Source: an uncultured Croceicoccus sp. (GTDB lineage: Bacteria; Pseudomonadota; Alphaproteobacteria; Sphingomonadales; Sphingomonadaceae). From it: a DNA stretch of 64,000 nucleotides. Shown here in pieces: positions 43,345 to 51,462 of the stretch. Both the position numbers and the translations under genes were made by a program. The DNA is taken from positions 186,001-250,000 of the forward strand of contig NZ_CANMCP010000004.1 of the NCBI RefSeq assembly GCF_947496385.1. The letters are read 5' to 3'. The notes under the pieces were generated by a model that was not told the origin of the DNA, ran no database searches, and saw nothing but the letters and a program-made list of their open reading frames with translations. Each line of letters opens with the position of its first letter. The first letter of the stretch is position 1.

Positions 43345-44400
43345 TCAGTCATCCTCGTCCTCATATCCCACCATGGCGAGCGCCCGTGCGCGCCGCTGAT
43401 GCAGCTGGCACCAGCGCAGCAAGGCTTCCTCCCGCCCGTGGGTGATCCAGCTTTCGCGCGGGTTCACCTCCGTGATCGTCGCGGTCAGCTCGTTCCAGTC
43501 GGCATGGTCCGAAATGATGAGCGGCAATTCCACATTGCGCTGCCGCGCGCGTTGCCGCACCCGCATCCATCCCGACGCCATCGCGGTGATCGGATCGGGC
43601 AGGCGGCGGCTCCACCGGTCGTTCAGCGCGGCGGGCGGACACACCACGATGGCCCCGCGCATGGCGTCCTTCTTCGCGCCGGTGGCGGGCCGCAATTCGC
43701 CGAGATTCACGCCGTGATCCTCGTAAAGCGCGCACATTTTTTCGAGCGCGCCGTGCAGGTAGATCGGGTCGTCATGGCCCGCCGCGCGCAATTCGGCGAT
43801 CACGCGCTGCGCCTTGCCCAGCGCGTAGGCGCCCAGCGCGACGCAGCGTTCCGGATTGGCGGCAAGCGCATCGCGCAATTTGGCGATCTCGCCGCCGATG
43901 GGCGGATGGGTGAACACGGGCAGGCCGAACGTCGCCTCGGTAATGAAGATGTCGCAGGGAACGACCTCGAACAATTCGCAGGTCGGATCGGGGCGGCGCT
44001 TGTAATCGCCCGTCACCACCACCCGTTCGCCCCTATGTTCGAGCAGGATCTGCGCCGAGCCGAGCACGTGCCCCGCCGGGAAATAGGTCGCCGTCACGCC
44101 GCAGCCCAGATCGACCGGTTCGCGCAAGGGGACCGGCACGCCTTCGCCGCCCCCGTCATCCCCCACGCCGTAACGCAATTGCATGATCGCCAGCGTTTCG
44201 GGCGTTGCGAACACCCGCCCGTGCCCGCCGCGCGCATGATCGGCATGGCCATGGGTGACGAGAGCGGTCGCGACCTCACGTGCGGGATCGACCCAGGCAT
44301 CGCAGGGCACGACGTGAATGCCCCACGGTTCGGCGCGGATCCACCCGAACGGGCGGGCCGGCTCGGCATTGGACACGGATGTGGGCAGGGCGGCGGGCAT
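43345..44400 (-). CDS. Ligase-associated DNA damage response exonuclease (metallo-beta-lactamase fold)
   Basis: A 351-residue metallo-beta-lactamase fold nuclease with the metal motif THGHADHARGG (His50, His52, Asp54, His55). It shares LEHRGERVVVTGDYKRRPDP and the C-terminal SDHADWNEL and WITHGREEALLRWC strings with the RNA 3'-end processing-factor-like exonucleases paired with DNA ligase. The ATG at 44400 gives a start close to the domain. It is the first gene of a two-gene unit with the ligase. Confidence 0.9.
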   Translation of the reverse strand: MPAALPTSVSNAEPARPFGWIRAEPWGIHVVPCDAWVDPAREVATALVTHGHADHARGGHGRVFATPETLAIMQLRYGVGDDGGGEGVPVPLREPVDLGCGVTATYFPAGHVLGSAQILLEHRGERVVVTGDYKRRPDPTCELFEVVPCDIFITEATFGLPVFTHPPIGGEIAKLRDALAANPERCVALGAYALGKAQRVIAELRAAGHDDPIYLHGALEKMCALYEDHGVNLGELRPATGAKKDAMRGAIVVCPPAALNDRWSRRLPDPITAMASGWMRVRQRARQRNVELPLIISDHADWNELTATITEVNPRESWITHGREEALLRWCQLHQRRARALAMVGYEDEDD

Positions 44401-44573
44401 GGTCCGATGGAAATGGACCGGCCGGGCAATTCGTTCCGGCCACGCTGCGTTAAGATCGGTACCGCGATGTCCGTCATCGCGCCATTGCACCGCCGGGCGA
44501 AGGCCCTATCTTGCGCCGCAGGGGTATGGGCGCGATAGCGGCGGCAGGGCCGGCAGAAGAAGGGATCGAACGA

Positions 44574-45125
44574 ATGCGCAGGCGAATCGAGGGGCGGACG
44601 AGGAAACGGGTCGTGCCCGCGTTGCTGCTGCCCCTGATGATGGTGGGCGCGCTTTCCGCGTGCGGCGAGAAGAACACCGGCCCGCAGACCGAGGTGGACG
44701 ATACCACCGCCCCCGATGTTGCCAGCCCCGTTCCCGCCGCGACCGAAAATCCGGATGGCACGCGGCGCATGTTCTCCTTCGACGGGCTGGACGCGGACGG
44801 CAATGGCTTCATATCGTCCGCCGAATATGCGCAAGGATGGTCCCGCACGTTCGAAGCGATGGACAGCGATGGCGACGGAACGCTTACCGTTGAGGAGCTG
44901 GACGCCGCGCGCACCGCGATCGGGCGGTTGAGCACGCTGTCCTCGGAACGGCTGATCGAACTCGCCGATCAGGATAACACCGGCACGCTCACGCTTGCCG
45001 AATATGTCGGTGCGGCCAACACGAACTTTCAACGCCGCGATCTCGACGGTGACGGCCATATCAGCCGCGAGGAATGGGAACGCTCCGGCTCCGGGGAGGC
45101 GGAGACGCTCCTTCCCCAGGATTGA
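44574..45125 (+). CDS. EF-hand calcium-binding lipoprotein
   Basis: A 183-residue protein with a basic start, hydrophobic core (VVPALLLPLMMVGAL) and lipobox LSAC (Cys30). Four calcium-loop patterns follow a linker: DGLDADGNGFISSAEY, DSDGDGTLTVEEL, DQDNTGTLTLAEY and DLDGDGHISREEW. It resembles periplasmic EF-hand proteins of unknown role. The ATG at 44574, with AAGGGA upstream, is favoured over ATG 44511. It lies divergent from the exonuclease gene. Confidence 0.82.
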   Translation: MRRRIEGRTRKRVVPALLLPLMMVGALSACGEKNTGPQTEVDDTTAPDVASPVPAATENPDGTRRMFSFDGLDADGNGFISSAEYAQGWSRTFEAMDSDGDGTLTVEELDAARTAIGRLSTLSSERLIELADQDNTGTLTLAEYVGAANTNFQRRDLDGDGHISREEWERSGSGEAETLLPQD

Positions 45126-45185
45126 ACGCGGGCTAAGGGGCTGCGCCGACTTGCCAGCATCGCACGCAGGTCGCATAGTTGCCTC

Positions 45186-45878
45186 ATGCGTGAAATAGTC
45201 TTCGATACGGAAACCACCGGCCTTGATCCGCATAGCGGCGACCGCATGGTCGAGATCGGCTGTGTGGAAATGGTCAATCGCGTGGCGACGGGCCGCGTGT
45301 TCCACGCCTATTTCAATCCCGACCGCGACATGCCGGCAGAGGCGGAGGCCGTGCACGGCCTGTCGATCGCGTTTCTCTCGCAAAAGGAACGCTTCCACGA
45401 ACGGGCAGAGGAATTCCTCGCCTTTATCGAGGATGCGCCGCTGGTCGCGCATAATGCCCGCTTCGATTTCGGCTTTCTCAATGCGGAGCTGAACCTGTGC
45501 GAACGCGCGCCCATCTGCGAAAGCCGGATGGTCGACACCATCGCCCTTGCGAAAAAGAAGCACCCCGGCGCGAAGCTTTCGCTCGACGCGCTGTGTACCC
45601 GTTACGGCATCGACCGCAGCCACCGGACGAAGCACGGCGCCCTTCTCGACGCCGAATTGCTGGCGCAGCTTTACGTGGAACTGACCGGCGGGCGGCAGAT
45701 CGGGCTGGAGCTGGCCGCGCTCGACCAGGCGGCGCAGACATACGAAAGCGCGCCCATGCCGGTGCGGGTGGACCGCGTTTTCCGCACGCCCCGCCCCCAT
45801 GCGGCCAGTGCGGCGGAACTATCCCGCCACGCGGCCTTTGTTGCGACATTGAACGATCCGCTCTGGGAAACGGCCTGA
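45186..45878 (+). CDS. dnaQ: DNA polymerase III epsilon subunit DnaQ
   Basis: DnaQ is the 3'-5' proofreading exonuclease of the replicative polymerase. It has 230 residues with the DEDDh motifs IVFDTETTGLDP (4-15), HNARFDFGFLNAEL (Exo II) and HGALLDAELLAQLY (Exo III). A C-terminal stretch (LSRHAAFVATLNDPLW) serves polymerase binding. In many alphaproteobacteria dnaQ sits beside coaE at the origin; here it is about 32 kb away, a local rearrangement. The EF-hand gene precedes it on the same strand. Confidence 0.95.
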   Translation: MREIVFDTETTGLDPHSGDRMVEIGCVEMVNRVATGRVFHAYFNPDRDMPAEAEAVHGLSIAFLSQKERFHERAEEFLAFIEDAPLVAHNARFDFGFLNAELNLCERAPICESRMVDTIALAKKKHPGAKLSLDALCTRYGIDRSHRTKHGALLDAELLAQLYVELTGGRQIGLELAALDQAAQTYESAPMPVRVDRVFRTPRPHAASAAELSRHAAFVATLNDPLWETA

Positions 45879-45976
45879 GGCCCGCCCCGGCGCATTCGTT
45901 CATTACCGAATCGCCGTGTCATGCGGCGGCGCCCCGGTCCCGGCGCAAAGGGATTTTAAAGATAAAGGAGTTATCG

Positions 45977-46537
45977 ATGGATATTCGCGTTTCCGGTCAT
46001 CAGGTCGAAACGGGCGCCGCCTTGCAGGATCACGCCAGCCAGCGTTTGAGCGATATTGTCGATAAGTATTTCAAGCGAGCGATCTCCTCCAACGTCACCA
46101 TCGGCAAGGGGCCGCATGACAGCTTTACCGCCGATATCGTCACCCATGTGACGCAGGGCCTCATCCTCAAGGGGCACGCCGATGCGCAGGACGCCCATCA
46201 GGCCGTGGACAAGGCCGCCGACAAGATCGAGAAGCAGCTGCGCCGGTACAAGCGCCGGTTGAACGACCATCATCAGCATGCCGGCGAGGCGCAGAAGCGC
46301 GAAGAGGCCGCCTATACCGTGTTCGAGGAAGAGCAGGAGGAGGAAGTCACCTCCGATGCGCCCGCCATCGTGGCCGAAACGCGGGTCGACATTCCCGAAA
46401 CCTCGGTCGCGACCGCGGTGATGATGCTCGATCTTCAGGATACGCCGGCGCTGTTCTTCAAAAATTCTGGCACCGGGCGGCATAATATGGTCTATCGCCG
46501 CGCGGATGGTTCGATCGGGTGGGTTTCCCCGTCCTGA
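45977..46537 (+). CDS. hpf: Long-form ribosome hibernation promoting factor HPF
   Basis: HPF dimerises 70S ribosomes into inactive 100S particles. It has 186 residues with the N-terminal RaiA-type domain (DIRVSGHQVETGAALQDHAS, about 2-21) and the basic KQLRRYKRRLNDHH region. A long acidic linker (about 118-130) precedes the C-terminal dimerisation domain with ALFFKNSGTGRHNMVYRRAD. This is the long HPF form. The ATG at 45977 has AAAGGAG. In many relatives rpoN precedes it and ptsN follows; only ptsN is present here. Confidence 0.93.
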   Translation: MDIRVSGHQVETGAALQDHASQRLSDIVDKYFKRAISSNVTIGKGPHDSFTADIVTHVTQGLILKGHADAQDAHQAVDKAADKIEKQLRRYKRRLNDHHQHAGEAQKREEAAYTVFEEEQEEEVTSDAPAIVAETRVDIPETSVATAVMMLDLQDTPALFFKNSGTGRHNMVYRRADGSIGWVSPS

Positions 46538-46715
46538 ACGCCGCGTGCCGCCTTCATGGTGGCATGACCGGAGCCTGACGAGGCGCGCGGGGCCGGGCGG
46601 GCTATAGTCTGGCGGGCGGCGGCCGTTCTCAACAGGGCGGCGCCGGCTCGCGTCGCCTGATGATCACGGGCCTGTTCGCCCGGCCATCGAGTGAAACGCT
46701 GTTCGACAAGAAAAG

Positions 46716-47177
46716 ATGATCCCGACCTATACCATCGCCCCCGCCGCCATCGGCCGCAGTACCGCGCAGACCAAGGCGCAACTGCTCTCCGACCTGGCTG
46801 ATCGCTTTGCCCATGCCTACCGGCTGGACAGCGCGGAGGTGTTGGCCGGGCTGAAAGAACGCGAAAAGCTTGGCAGCACGGGTTTCGGTCGCGGCGTTGC
46901 CATGCCTCATGCGCGGATCGCGGGCATCTCGGAACCGGTGTGCGCATTGGTGCGGGTGGCCGCGCCGGTCGATTTCGATGCTGCCGATACGCTGCCGGTG
47001 GATCTGGCCTTCGGGTTGCTGTCGCCGATGCGGGCGGGGGCGGAGCATCTTCACGCGCTGGCGGCGATTTCGCGGTTAATGCGCGACGACCGGGTGCGCG
47101 AACGGCTGATCGACGCGCCGAACGACGAGGCGGCCTATGCGCTCCTGTCGGACGGTATCGCGCAGGATGCGGCCTGA
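46716..47177 (+). CDS. ptsN: Nitrogen PTS IIA protein PtsN (EIIANtr)
   Basis: PtsN is the phosphoacceptor of the nitrogen-related phosphotransferase chain (PtsP-Npr-PtsN) and regulates other proteins by binding. It has 153 residues; the phosphorylated histidine is His65 in GRGVAMPHARI. The ENSLMSPM-type core is replaced by LAFGLLSPMRAGAEHLHALA. It follows hpf by 178 bases with no recognisable gene between. The start is the ATG at 46716. Confidence 0.9.
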   Translation: MIPTYTIAPAAIGRSTAQTKAQLLSDLADRFAHAYRLDSAEVLAGLKEREKLGSTGFGRGVAMPHARIAGISEPVCALVRVAAPVDFDAADTLPVDLAFGLLSPMRAGAEHLHALAAISRLMRDDRVRERLIDAPNDEAAYALLSDGIAQDAA

Positions 47178-47178
47178 A

Positions 47179-47697
47179 ATGACGGAGCACCGCGGCGACG
47201 GACATTCTGGCGCCGGTGCGGCGGCGCATTGGCGCGCACTGGAATCGCTGTACCGGTCCGCGCCGATCAATTCGACCTTTCCCTCGCGGCTCACGATCGG
47301 GGGCGAAGGCGTCGCAAGGATCGTGTTCGATGTGGACGAGCGGCATTTCCACGCCGCGGGCGCCGCGCATGGGACGCTCTATTTCAAGATGCTGGACGAC
47401 GCGGCCTTCTACGCCGCGAATACGATCGTATCCGACCGTTTCCTGCTGACCACCGCGTTCAACCTGCATTTCAGCCGGCCGGTTCATGCCGGGCGGATCG
47501 TCGCGGAGGGCCAGTGGATCAGCGGGCGCCGCCGTGTTCTCGTGGCGGAATCGCGGCTCGTCGATGAAGACGGGGTGGAAGTCGGGCGCGGAACCGGCAC
47601 CTTCATGCGGTCGCAGATCGCGCTGTCCGGACTGCCTGGCTATCGGCTCGCGGATGGCGGTAACGCCGATTCGCGCGAATCGATTCGCTCCGAATAG
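47179..47697 (+). CDS. PaaI/hotdog family thioesterase
   Basis: A 172-residue hotdog-fold protein resembling PaaI-type acyl-CoA thioesterases. RIVFDVDERHFHAAGAAHG and FKMLDDAAFYAANTIV mark the hotdog helix region, with LHFSRPVHAGRIVAEGQW in the beta-sheet. The start may be ATG 47167 (overlapping ptsN) or 47179. The substrate is unknown. It is the middle gene of ptsN, thioesterase and DUF1491, with very short gaps. Confidence 0.82.
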   Translation: MTEHRGDGHSGAGAAAHWRALESLYRSAPINSTFPSRLTIGGEGVARIVFDVDERHFHAAGAAHGTLYFKMLDDAAFYAANTIVSDRFLLTTAFNLHFSRPVHAGRIVAEGQWISGRRRVLVAESRLVDEDGVEVGRGTGTFMRSQIALSGLPGYRLADGGNADSRESIRSE

Positions 47698-47701
47698 GGC
47701 G

Positions 47702-48043
47702 ATGGAAGGCCGTCTCCCCGCCCATCTGGAAATTTCCGGCCTCCTGCGCTCCGTGAATGGAGAAGGCGGCTTTGCGACGATCCTGCAAAGGGGGGAGCGC
47801 GATGCGGGCACTATTATGATCGTGATGCGCGGGCCCGGCGAAACTTCGCGTCTCTACGAACGGATGCCCCAATTGGACGGGAATCGGGCATGGACCCTGA
47901 CAAAGTCGGAAGATACTGAAAATAAACAGGAATTTCAGGATTACCTAAATCGGCGGTGCGCGCAGGACCGCGATTTATGGTTAATAGAGCTGGATATCGC
48001 ACGGGCTGAACGCTTCATCGGCCTATCGCCGCCCAAAGCTTGA
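47702..48043 (+). CDS. DUF1491 family protein
   Basis: A 113-residue alphaproteobacterial DUF1491 protein with AHLEISGLLRSVNGEGGFAT (6-25), IMIVMRGPGETSRLYERM and DRDLWLIELDIARAERFIG. The function is not known. The ATG at 47702 lies 4 bases after the thioesterase stop, so the three genes likely share an mRNA. Confidence 0.8.
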   Translation: MEGRLPAHLEISGLLRSVNGEGGFATILQRGERDAGTIMIVMRGPGETSRLYERMPQLDGNRAWTLTKSEDTENKQEFQDYLNRRCAQDRDLWLIELDIARAERFIGLSPPKA

Positions 48044-48154
48044 CACATTTGCGCCATATTCCCAAAGAGCGACCCGGACGAAACGCGTAGGCAGTCGTGC
48101 AGGCAACTCCGCCTGTGTGATGAGCGCGCAGACGGGGAATGGCCGGCAGTGTCA

Positions 48155-48207
48155 TTTCGGGAAGTTACAAGCGAGTAGCTGCGGGATCGGCTGCTCTTGT
48201 CCCGAAA
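48155..48207 (+). promoter_or_regulatory. Structured leader hairpin upstream of sleB-like gene
   Basis: TTTCGGG (48155-48161) pairs with CCCGAAA (48201-48207), and inside it ACAAG and GAG/AGC segments pair with GCTGCTC and TTGT. The result is a long, imperfect stem about 40 bases before the SleB-type start. It lies in a 204-base gap with no gene. A regulatory or processing role is possible but unproven. Confidence 0.4.
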
Positions 48208-48247
48208 CGCATTGCGCAGGACGTTCACCGCTCAAGATCGATAGTCG

Positions 48248-48949
48248 ATGAGCCGTAAGCTTAAGGGTGCCAGCGTGATGTCGCTGGTCGCAACATTGAG
48301 TGTAATGATGTTCGGCGCGGAGAGTTCCCGTGCCAATGCGGAAGTCGTGAATTACGCGCCGGAGGCCGTCGCGGCCCAGACCGCAGAGGCGATCGACATG
48401 GTCGCCCCCGCTCCGACCCCGACCGAGGGCGAGAGCGAAACCAGGACCGTTTTCGTGTCCGAACCGATGGTGCAGGCCGTGCCGCCGCAGCCGGAACCGG
48501 CCGAGGAAACCGCCTTGGCCGCCCATGGCGCGAATTCGCTGGGCGAGCTGGTCTCTTCGGTGGCGGCGCCCGTCACGCTGGACGAGCAGCTGAAATGCCT
48601 CGCCGGGGCGATCTATTTCGAATCGAAGGGCGAATCGCTCGCCGGGCAGCTGGCCGTGGGCCGCGTCGTGATCGCTCGCGCCGAAAGCGGCAAGTTTCCC
48701 GACAGCTATTGCGGCGTCGTCTATCAGCGTTCGCAATTCAGCTTCGTGCGCGGTGGCCGCATGCCCCGCATCAACACCGCGAGCCGCGCTTGGGAAAAGG
48801 CGAAGAAGCTGGCTCTCATCGCGCATCAGGACGCGTGGGAATCGGAAATCGACGGCGCGCTTTATTTTCACGCCCGCTATGTCGCGCCCGGCTGGCGCAA
48901 CCGCATGACGAAGCTGGCGCAGATCGACAACCACATCTTCTATCGCTGA
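48248..48949 (+). CDS. SleB-type cell wall hydrolase
   Basis: A 233-residue exported protein. A signal-like N-terminus (LKGASVMSLVATLSVMMFG) is followed by a Pro/Glu-rich linker and a C-terminal Hydrolase_2/SleB domain with CLAGAIYFESKGESLAGQLA (catalytic Glu in YFESKGES), VVYQRSQFSFVRGGRMP and ALYFHARYVAPGWRN. The family acts as a lytic transglycosylase or amidase in sporulation or, in Gram-negatives, envelope remodelling. It stands alone, followed by a strong terminator. Confidence 0.87.
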   Translation: MSRKLKGASVMSLVATLSVMMFGAESSRANAEVVNYAPEAVAAQTAEAIDMVAPAPTPTEGESETRTVFVSEPMVQAVPPQPEPAEETALAAHGANSLGELVSSVAAPVTLDEQLKCLAGAIYFESKGESLAGQLAVGRVVIARAESGKFPDSYCGVVYQRSQFSFVRGGRMPRINTASRAWEKAKKLALIAHQDAWESEIDGALYFHARYVAPGWRNRMTKLAQIDNHIFYR

Positions 48950-48974
48950 ACGCGCATCGGCGCATCGCGATGTC

Positions 48975-49010
48975 AAAAAGGCCGCCGGGGCATTCCCGGC
49001 GGCCTTTTCC
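48975..49010. terminator. Bidirectional terminator between sleB-like gene and xthA
   Basis: Arms 48976-48989 (AAAAGGCCGCCGGG) and 48995-49008 (CCCGGCGGCCTTTT) form a 14-bp perfect stem with a GCATT loop and T/A tracts on both sides. It separates convergent genes. Confidence 0.88.
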
Positions 49011-49031
49011 TTGTTCGCTAACTGTGGCGGA

Positions 49032-49808
49032 TCAGTCCGCCAGTTCGATCCAGACCGGCGTGTGGTCGCTGCTCTTTTCCCGGCCGCGATACTCCCGGTC
49101 GACGCCGCTCGCCACCAGCCGGTCGGCCAGTTCCGGCGACAGCAGCGCATGGTCGATGCGAAAGCCGTGGTCGCGCTGCCACGCGCCGGCCTGATAGTCC
49201 CAGAACGTCCAGATGCCGCCCTGCGGATGGTGCGTGTCGATGGCATCGGTCCATCCATCGTGCAGCAGGCGGAAATATGCATCGCGCGATTCCGGCTGCA
49301 TCAGCGCATCGTCCGCCATCGCCTGCGGGGACCACACGTCCCTGTCCTGCGGGATGACGTTGTAATCGCCGAACACCACGGACGGAATTTCCTGCGCACG
49401 CAGATCCGCCATGCGGGCGCGCAGCCGCTCGAACCAGCGCAGCTTGTAATCGAATTTCGGGCCGGGATGCGGGTTCCCATTGGGCAGGTAGATGCACGCG
49501 ATCCGCACGCCGCCGACCTCCGCCTCGAGATAGCGGGACTGCACATCCTCGTCATCGCCGGGCAGGCCGCGCATGGTTTCATGCGCCGGCTCGTCCCCGC
49601 GGGTCAGTATGGCAACGCCGTTGAAACCCTTCTGCCCGTGCCAGATCGCCTGGTATCCGATGTCGGGAAACGCATCGCCGGGAAAGGTTTCGTCCGACGA
49701 TTTGATCTCCTGCAGGCAGGCGACGTCGGGCGTCGTCTCGTCCAGCCATTCGAGCAGGCGGGGCAGGCGTGCCTTCACCCCGTTGATATTGAAGCTCGCG
49801 ATTTTCAT
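49032..49808 (-). CDS. xthA: Exodeoxyribonuclease III XthA
   Basis: XthA is the AP endonuclease and 3' repair exonuclease. It has 258 residues and begins MKIASFNINGVKARLPRLLE, with CLQEIKSSDE (Glu34 metal ligand), GFNGVAILTRGD, VVFGDYNVIPQD (Asp/Asn catalytic pair) and the C-terminal FRIDHALLSPE and SDHTPVWIEL. It starts 10 bases beyond the erpA stop on the minus strand. It adds to the repair genes of this window. Confidence 0.95.
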   Translation of the reverse strand: MKIASFNINGVKARLPRLLEWLDETTPDVACLQEIKSSDETFPGDAFPDIGYQAIWHGQKGFNGVAILTRGDEPAHETMRGLPGDDEDVQSRYLEAEVGGVRIACIYLPNGNPHPGPKFDYKLRWFERLRARMADLRAQEIPSVVFGDYNVIPQDRDVWSPQAMADDALMQPESRDAYFRLLHDGWTDAIDTHHPQGGIWTFWDYQAGAWQRDHGFRIDHALLSPELADRLVASGVDREYRGREKSSDHTPVWIELAD

Positions 49809-49818
49809 GGATGCGGCA

Positions 49819-50151
49819 TCACACCGCGAAGCTGGAGCCGCAACCGCAACCGGCGGCGGCCATCGGGTTTTCCACCCGGAACGCCGACCCGCCCAGCGAT
49901 TCGACGAAATCGACGGTGCTGCCGCGCACGAGATCGAGGCTCATCGGATCGACGAGCAGGGTCACGCCGTCCTCCTCGACCGCGATATCGTCATCCTCGC
50001 GCGTGTCGGCAAGGCCGAATCGGTACTGAAACCCCGAACATCCGCCGCCTTCCACCGAAAGGCGCAGCATCGCGGGCTGCTCCTGCCGTCTGGCGATGGC
50101 GGCGACACGTTGCGCGGCGGCGGGGCTGAGGCTGATGGGCGCTTGTTCCAT
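49819..50151 (-). CDS. erpA: Iron-sulfur cluster insertion protein ErpA (A-type carrier)
   Basis: A 110-residue A-type Fe-S carrier with the three conserved cysteines Cys38 (GGGCSGFQY), Cys102 and Cys104 (GCGCGSSF). ErpA or IscA delivers clusters to target proteins; naming ErpA over IscA is by resemblance. The start is the ATG at 50151; 12 more in-frame residues upstream are basic and unlikely. It is transcribed ahead of xthA. Confidence 0.9.
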   Translation of the reverse strand: MEQAPISLSPAAAQRVAAIARRQEQPAMLRLSVEGGGCSGFQYRFGLADTREDDDIAVEEDGVTLLVDPMSLDLVRGSTVDFVESLGGSAFRVENPMAAAGCGCGSSFAV

Positions 50152-50211
50152 GCCTCCCAAGATAGGGCGCGCGACCCCGGGCGGCAAGATGCGCGTGCGG
50201 CCGCGCCGGCC

Positions 50212-50643
50212 TCAGGCGTTGTGGATGTAGCTGCGCATCGCCTTGGCCTCGGCCTCGATCGCGTCGGTCTTCGCCTTCACCAGATCGCCGATCGATACGA
50301 AATCGACCATCGTGTCCCCGTCCATCACCGGCAAATGGCGAAAGCGCCGCTGTGTCATGAGCGACAATGCCTCATCCTCGGTCGTGTCGGGCGACACGGT
50401 GATCGCCGGGGCGGTCATCGCGCTCGACACCCGGTGGTCCATCGCCGCGGCGCCATGCACCTCGAGACAGCGGATCACGTCGCGTTCCGAAAATATGCCC
50501 GCCACGCCGCCGGTATCGTCGATGACGGGCATGGCCCCGATGCGTTGCGCGGACAAAAGCGCGACGGCCTCGGCAACGGTCATGTCGGGCCGGCATGTGA
50601 CGATGTCGAAATTGCGGGCATCAATGATTGTGCGAATGGTCAT
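50212..50643 (-). CDS. CBS domain protein
   Basis: A 143-residue protein consisting of two CBS motifs: CRPDMTVAEAVALLSAQRIG with MPVIDDTGGVAGIFSERD, and VSPDTTEDEALSLMTQRRFR with LPVMDGDTMVDFVSIGDLV. CBS pairs bind adenosine nucleotides or act as regulatory modules. No partner is evident. The start at 50643 has a GGAG ribosome-binding site. Confidence 0.9.
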   Translation of the reverse strand: MTIRTIIDARNFDIVTCRPDMTVAEAVALLSAQRIGAMPVIDDTGGVAGIFSERDVIRCLEVHGAAAMDHRVSSAMTAPAITVSPDTTEDEALSLMTQRRFRHLPVMDGDTMVDFVSIGDLVKAKTDAIEAEAKAMRSYIHNA

Positions 50644-50721
50644 GGTCGTTCTCCCCATGGGTATCATGCCATCAAACGCCGCCCCTTGCCAGCATCGCGC
50701 AATACGCCCATCTTGGTGCCC

Positions 50722-51021
50722 ATGACATCACGGTCCCCCCTCGACGATCCGGACAATTCCTCCTTCGCGTGGGGCCGGTACAAGCGTCTGATGCGCTTCA
50801 TGGTGGTGGTCACCGTGGTGGTCGTGGCCGTATCGCTTGGCCTGCTGTACTGGCGTAACGGGCTGGTCTCGATCCATTTCTACATCGCGACGGGGCTGGG
50901 CATCGGGCTGGCCATGATGCTGATGGCGGGATTGATGGGGCTGGTTTTCCTGTCGAGCGGGACCGGCCATGACGAAGCGGTGGACGACCGGCTCGGTGAG
51001 GATGCGAAGGATCTGTGGTAA
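50722..51021 (+). CDS. Small two-helix membrane protein
   Basis: A 99-residue protein with two predicted membrane segments, FMVVVTVVVVAVSLGLLYW (about 26-44) and YIATGLGIGLAMMLMAGLMG (about 54-73). A short acidic C-terminus ends KDLW. It is similar in plan to conserved hypothetical proteins of sphingomonads; the function is unknown. It is divergent from the CBS gene and convergent with the ferredoxin gene. Confidence 0.72.
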   Translation: MTSRSPLDDPDNSSFAWGRYKRLMRFMVVVTVVVVAVSLGLLYWRNGLVSIHFYIATGLGIGLAMMLMAGLMGLVFLSSGTGHDEAVDDRLGEDAKDLW

Positions 51022-51039
51022 GCGCAGACGCGCCGCCGA

Positions 51040-51462
51040 TCAGCTCTCGACGATAGCGTCATCCGGCGTGCGCAGGCGATAGGCCTCGACCGGCTCGCCG
51101 CCGATGAGGTGCTTCTGGATGATTTCCTCCAGCACTTCCGGCGTGCAGCCCCAGTACCAGACATTGTCGGGATAGACGACGGCCAGCGGCCCCGACTGAC
51201 ACACGCGCAGGCAGTTCGCCTTCGTGCGCATCACGCCGCCCTTGCGGTCGAGGCCGAGCTTCGACAGCCGTTTCTTAAGATAGTTCCAGCTTTCGATGCC
51301 GACCTCTTTGGAGCAGCACTTGGCCTTCGTCTGATCCGCGCAGAGGAAAATGTGCCGCTGCATCGCGTCGCCCCCGACGGAGCGCAGGCAGGCCCGCGCC
51401 TTCGGCAGTTTCTCCTGCGCCCTGGCAAAGGTTTCGTCCATCGTCTTGGGCTGCTTTCCCAT
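51040..51462 (-). CDS. (2Fe-2S) ferredoxin domain protein (thioredoxin-like)
   Basis: A 140-residue protein with the thioredoxin-like [2Fe-2S] arrangement of Shethna/NuoE-type ferredoxins: [17 protein letters not shown] with CADQ and CC, and later [16 protein letters not shown], supplying the four cysteines. It ends in a [15 protein letters not shown] segment. Electron partners are unknown. Its ATG overlaps the popZ-like stop (TAATG), so the two are probably translated from one mRNA. Confidence 0.85.
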   Translation of the reverse strand: MGKQPKTMDETFARAQEKLPKARACLRSVGGDAMQRHIFLCADQTKAKCCSKEVGIESWNYLKKRLSKLGLDRKGGVMRTKANCLRVCQSGPLAVVYPDNVWYWGCTPEVLEEIIQKHLIGGEPVEAYRLRTPDDAIVES

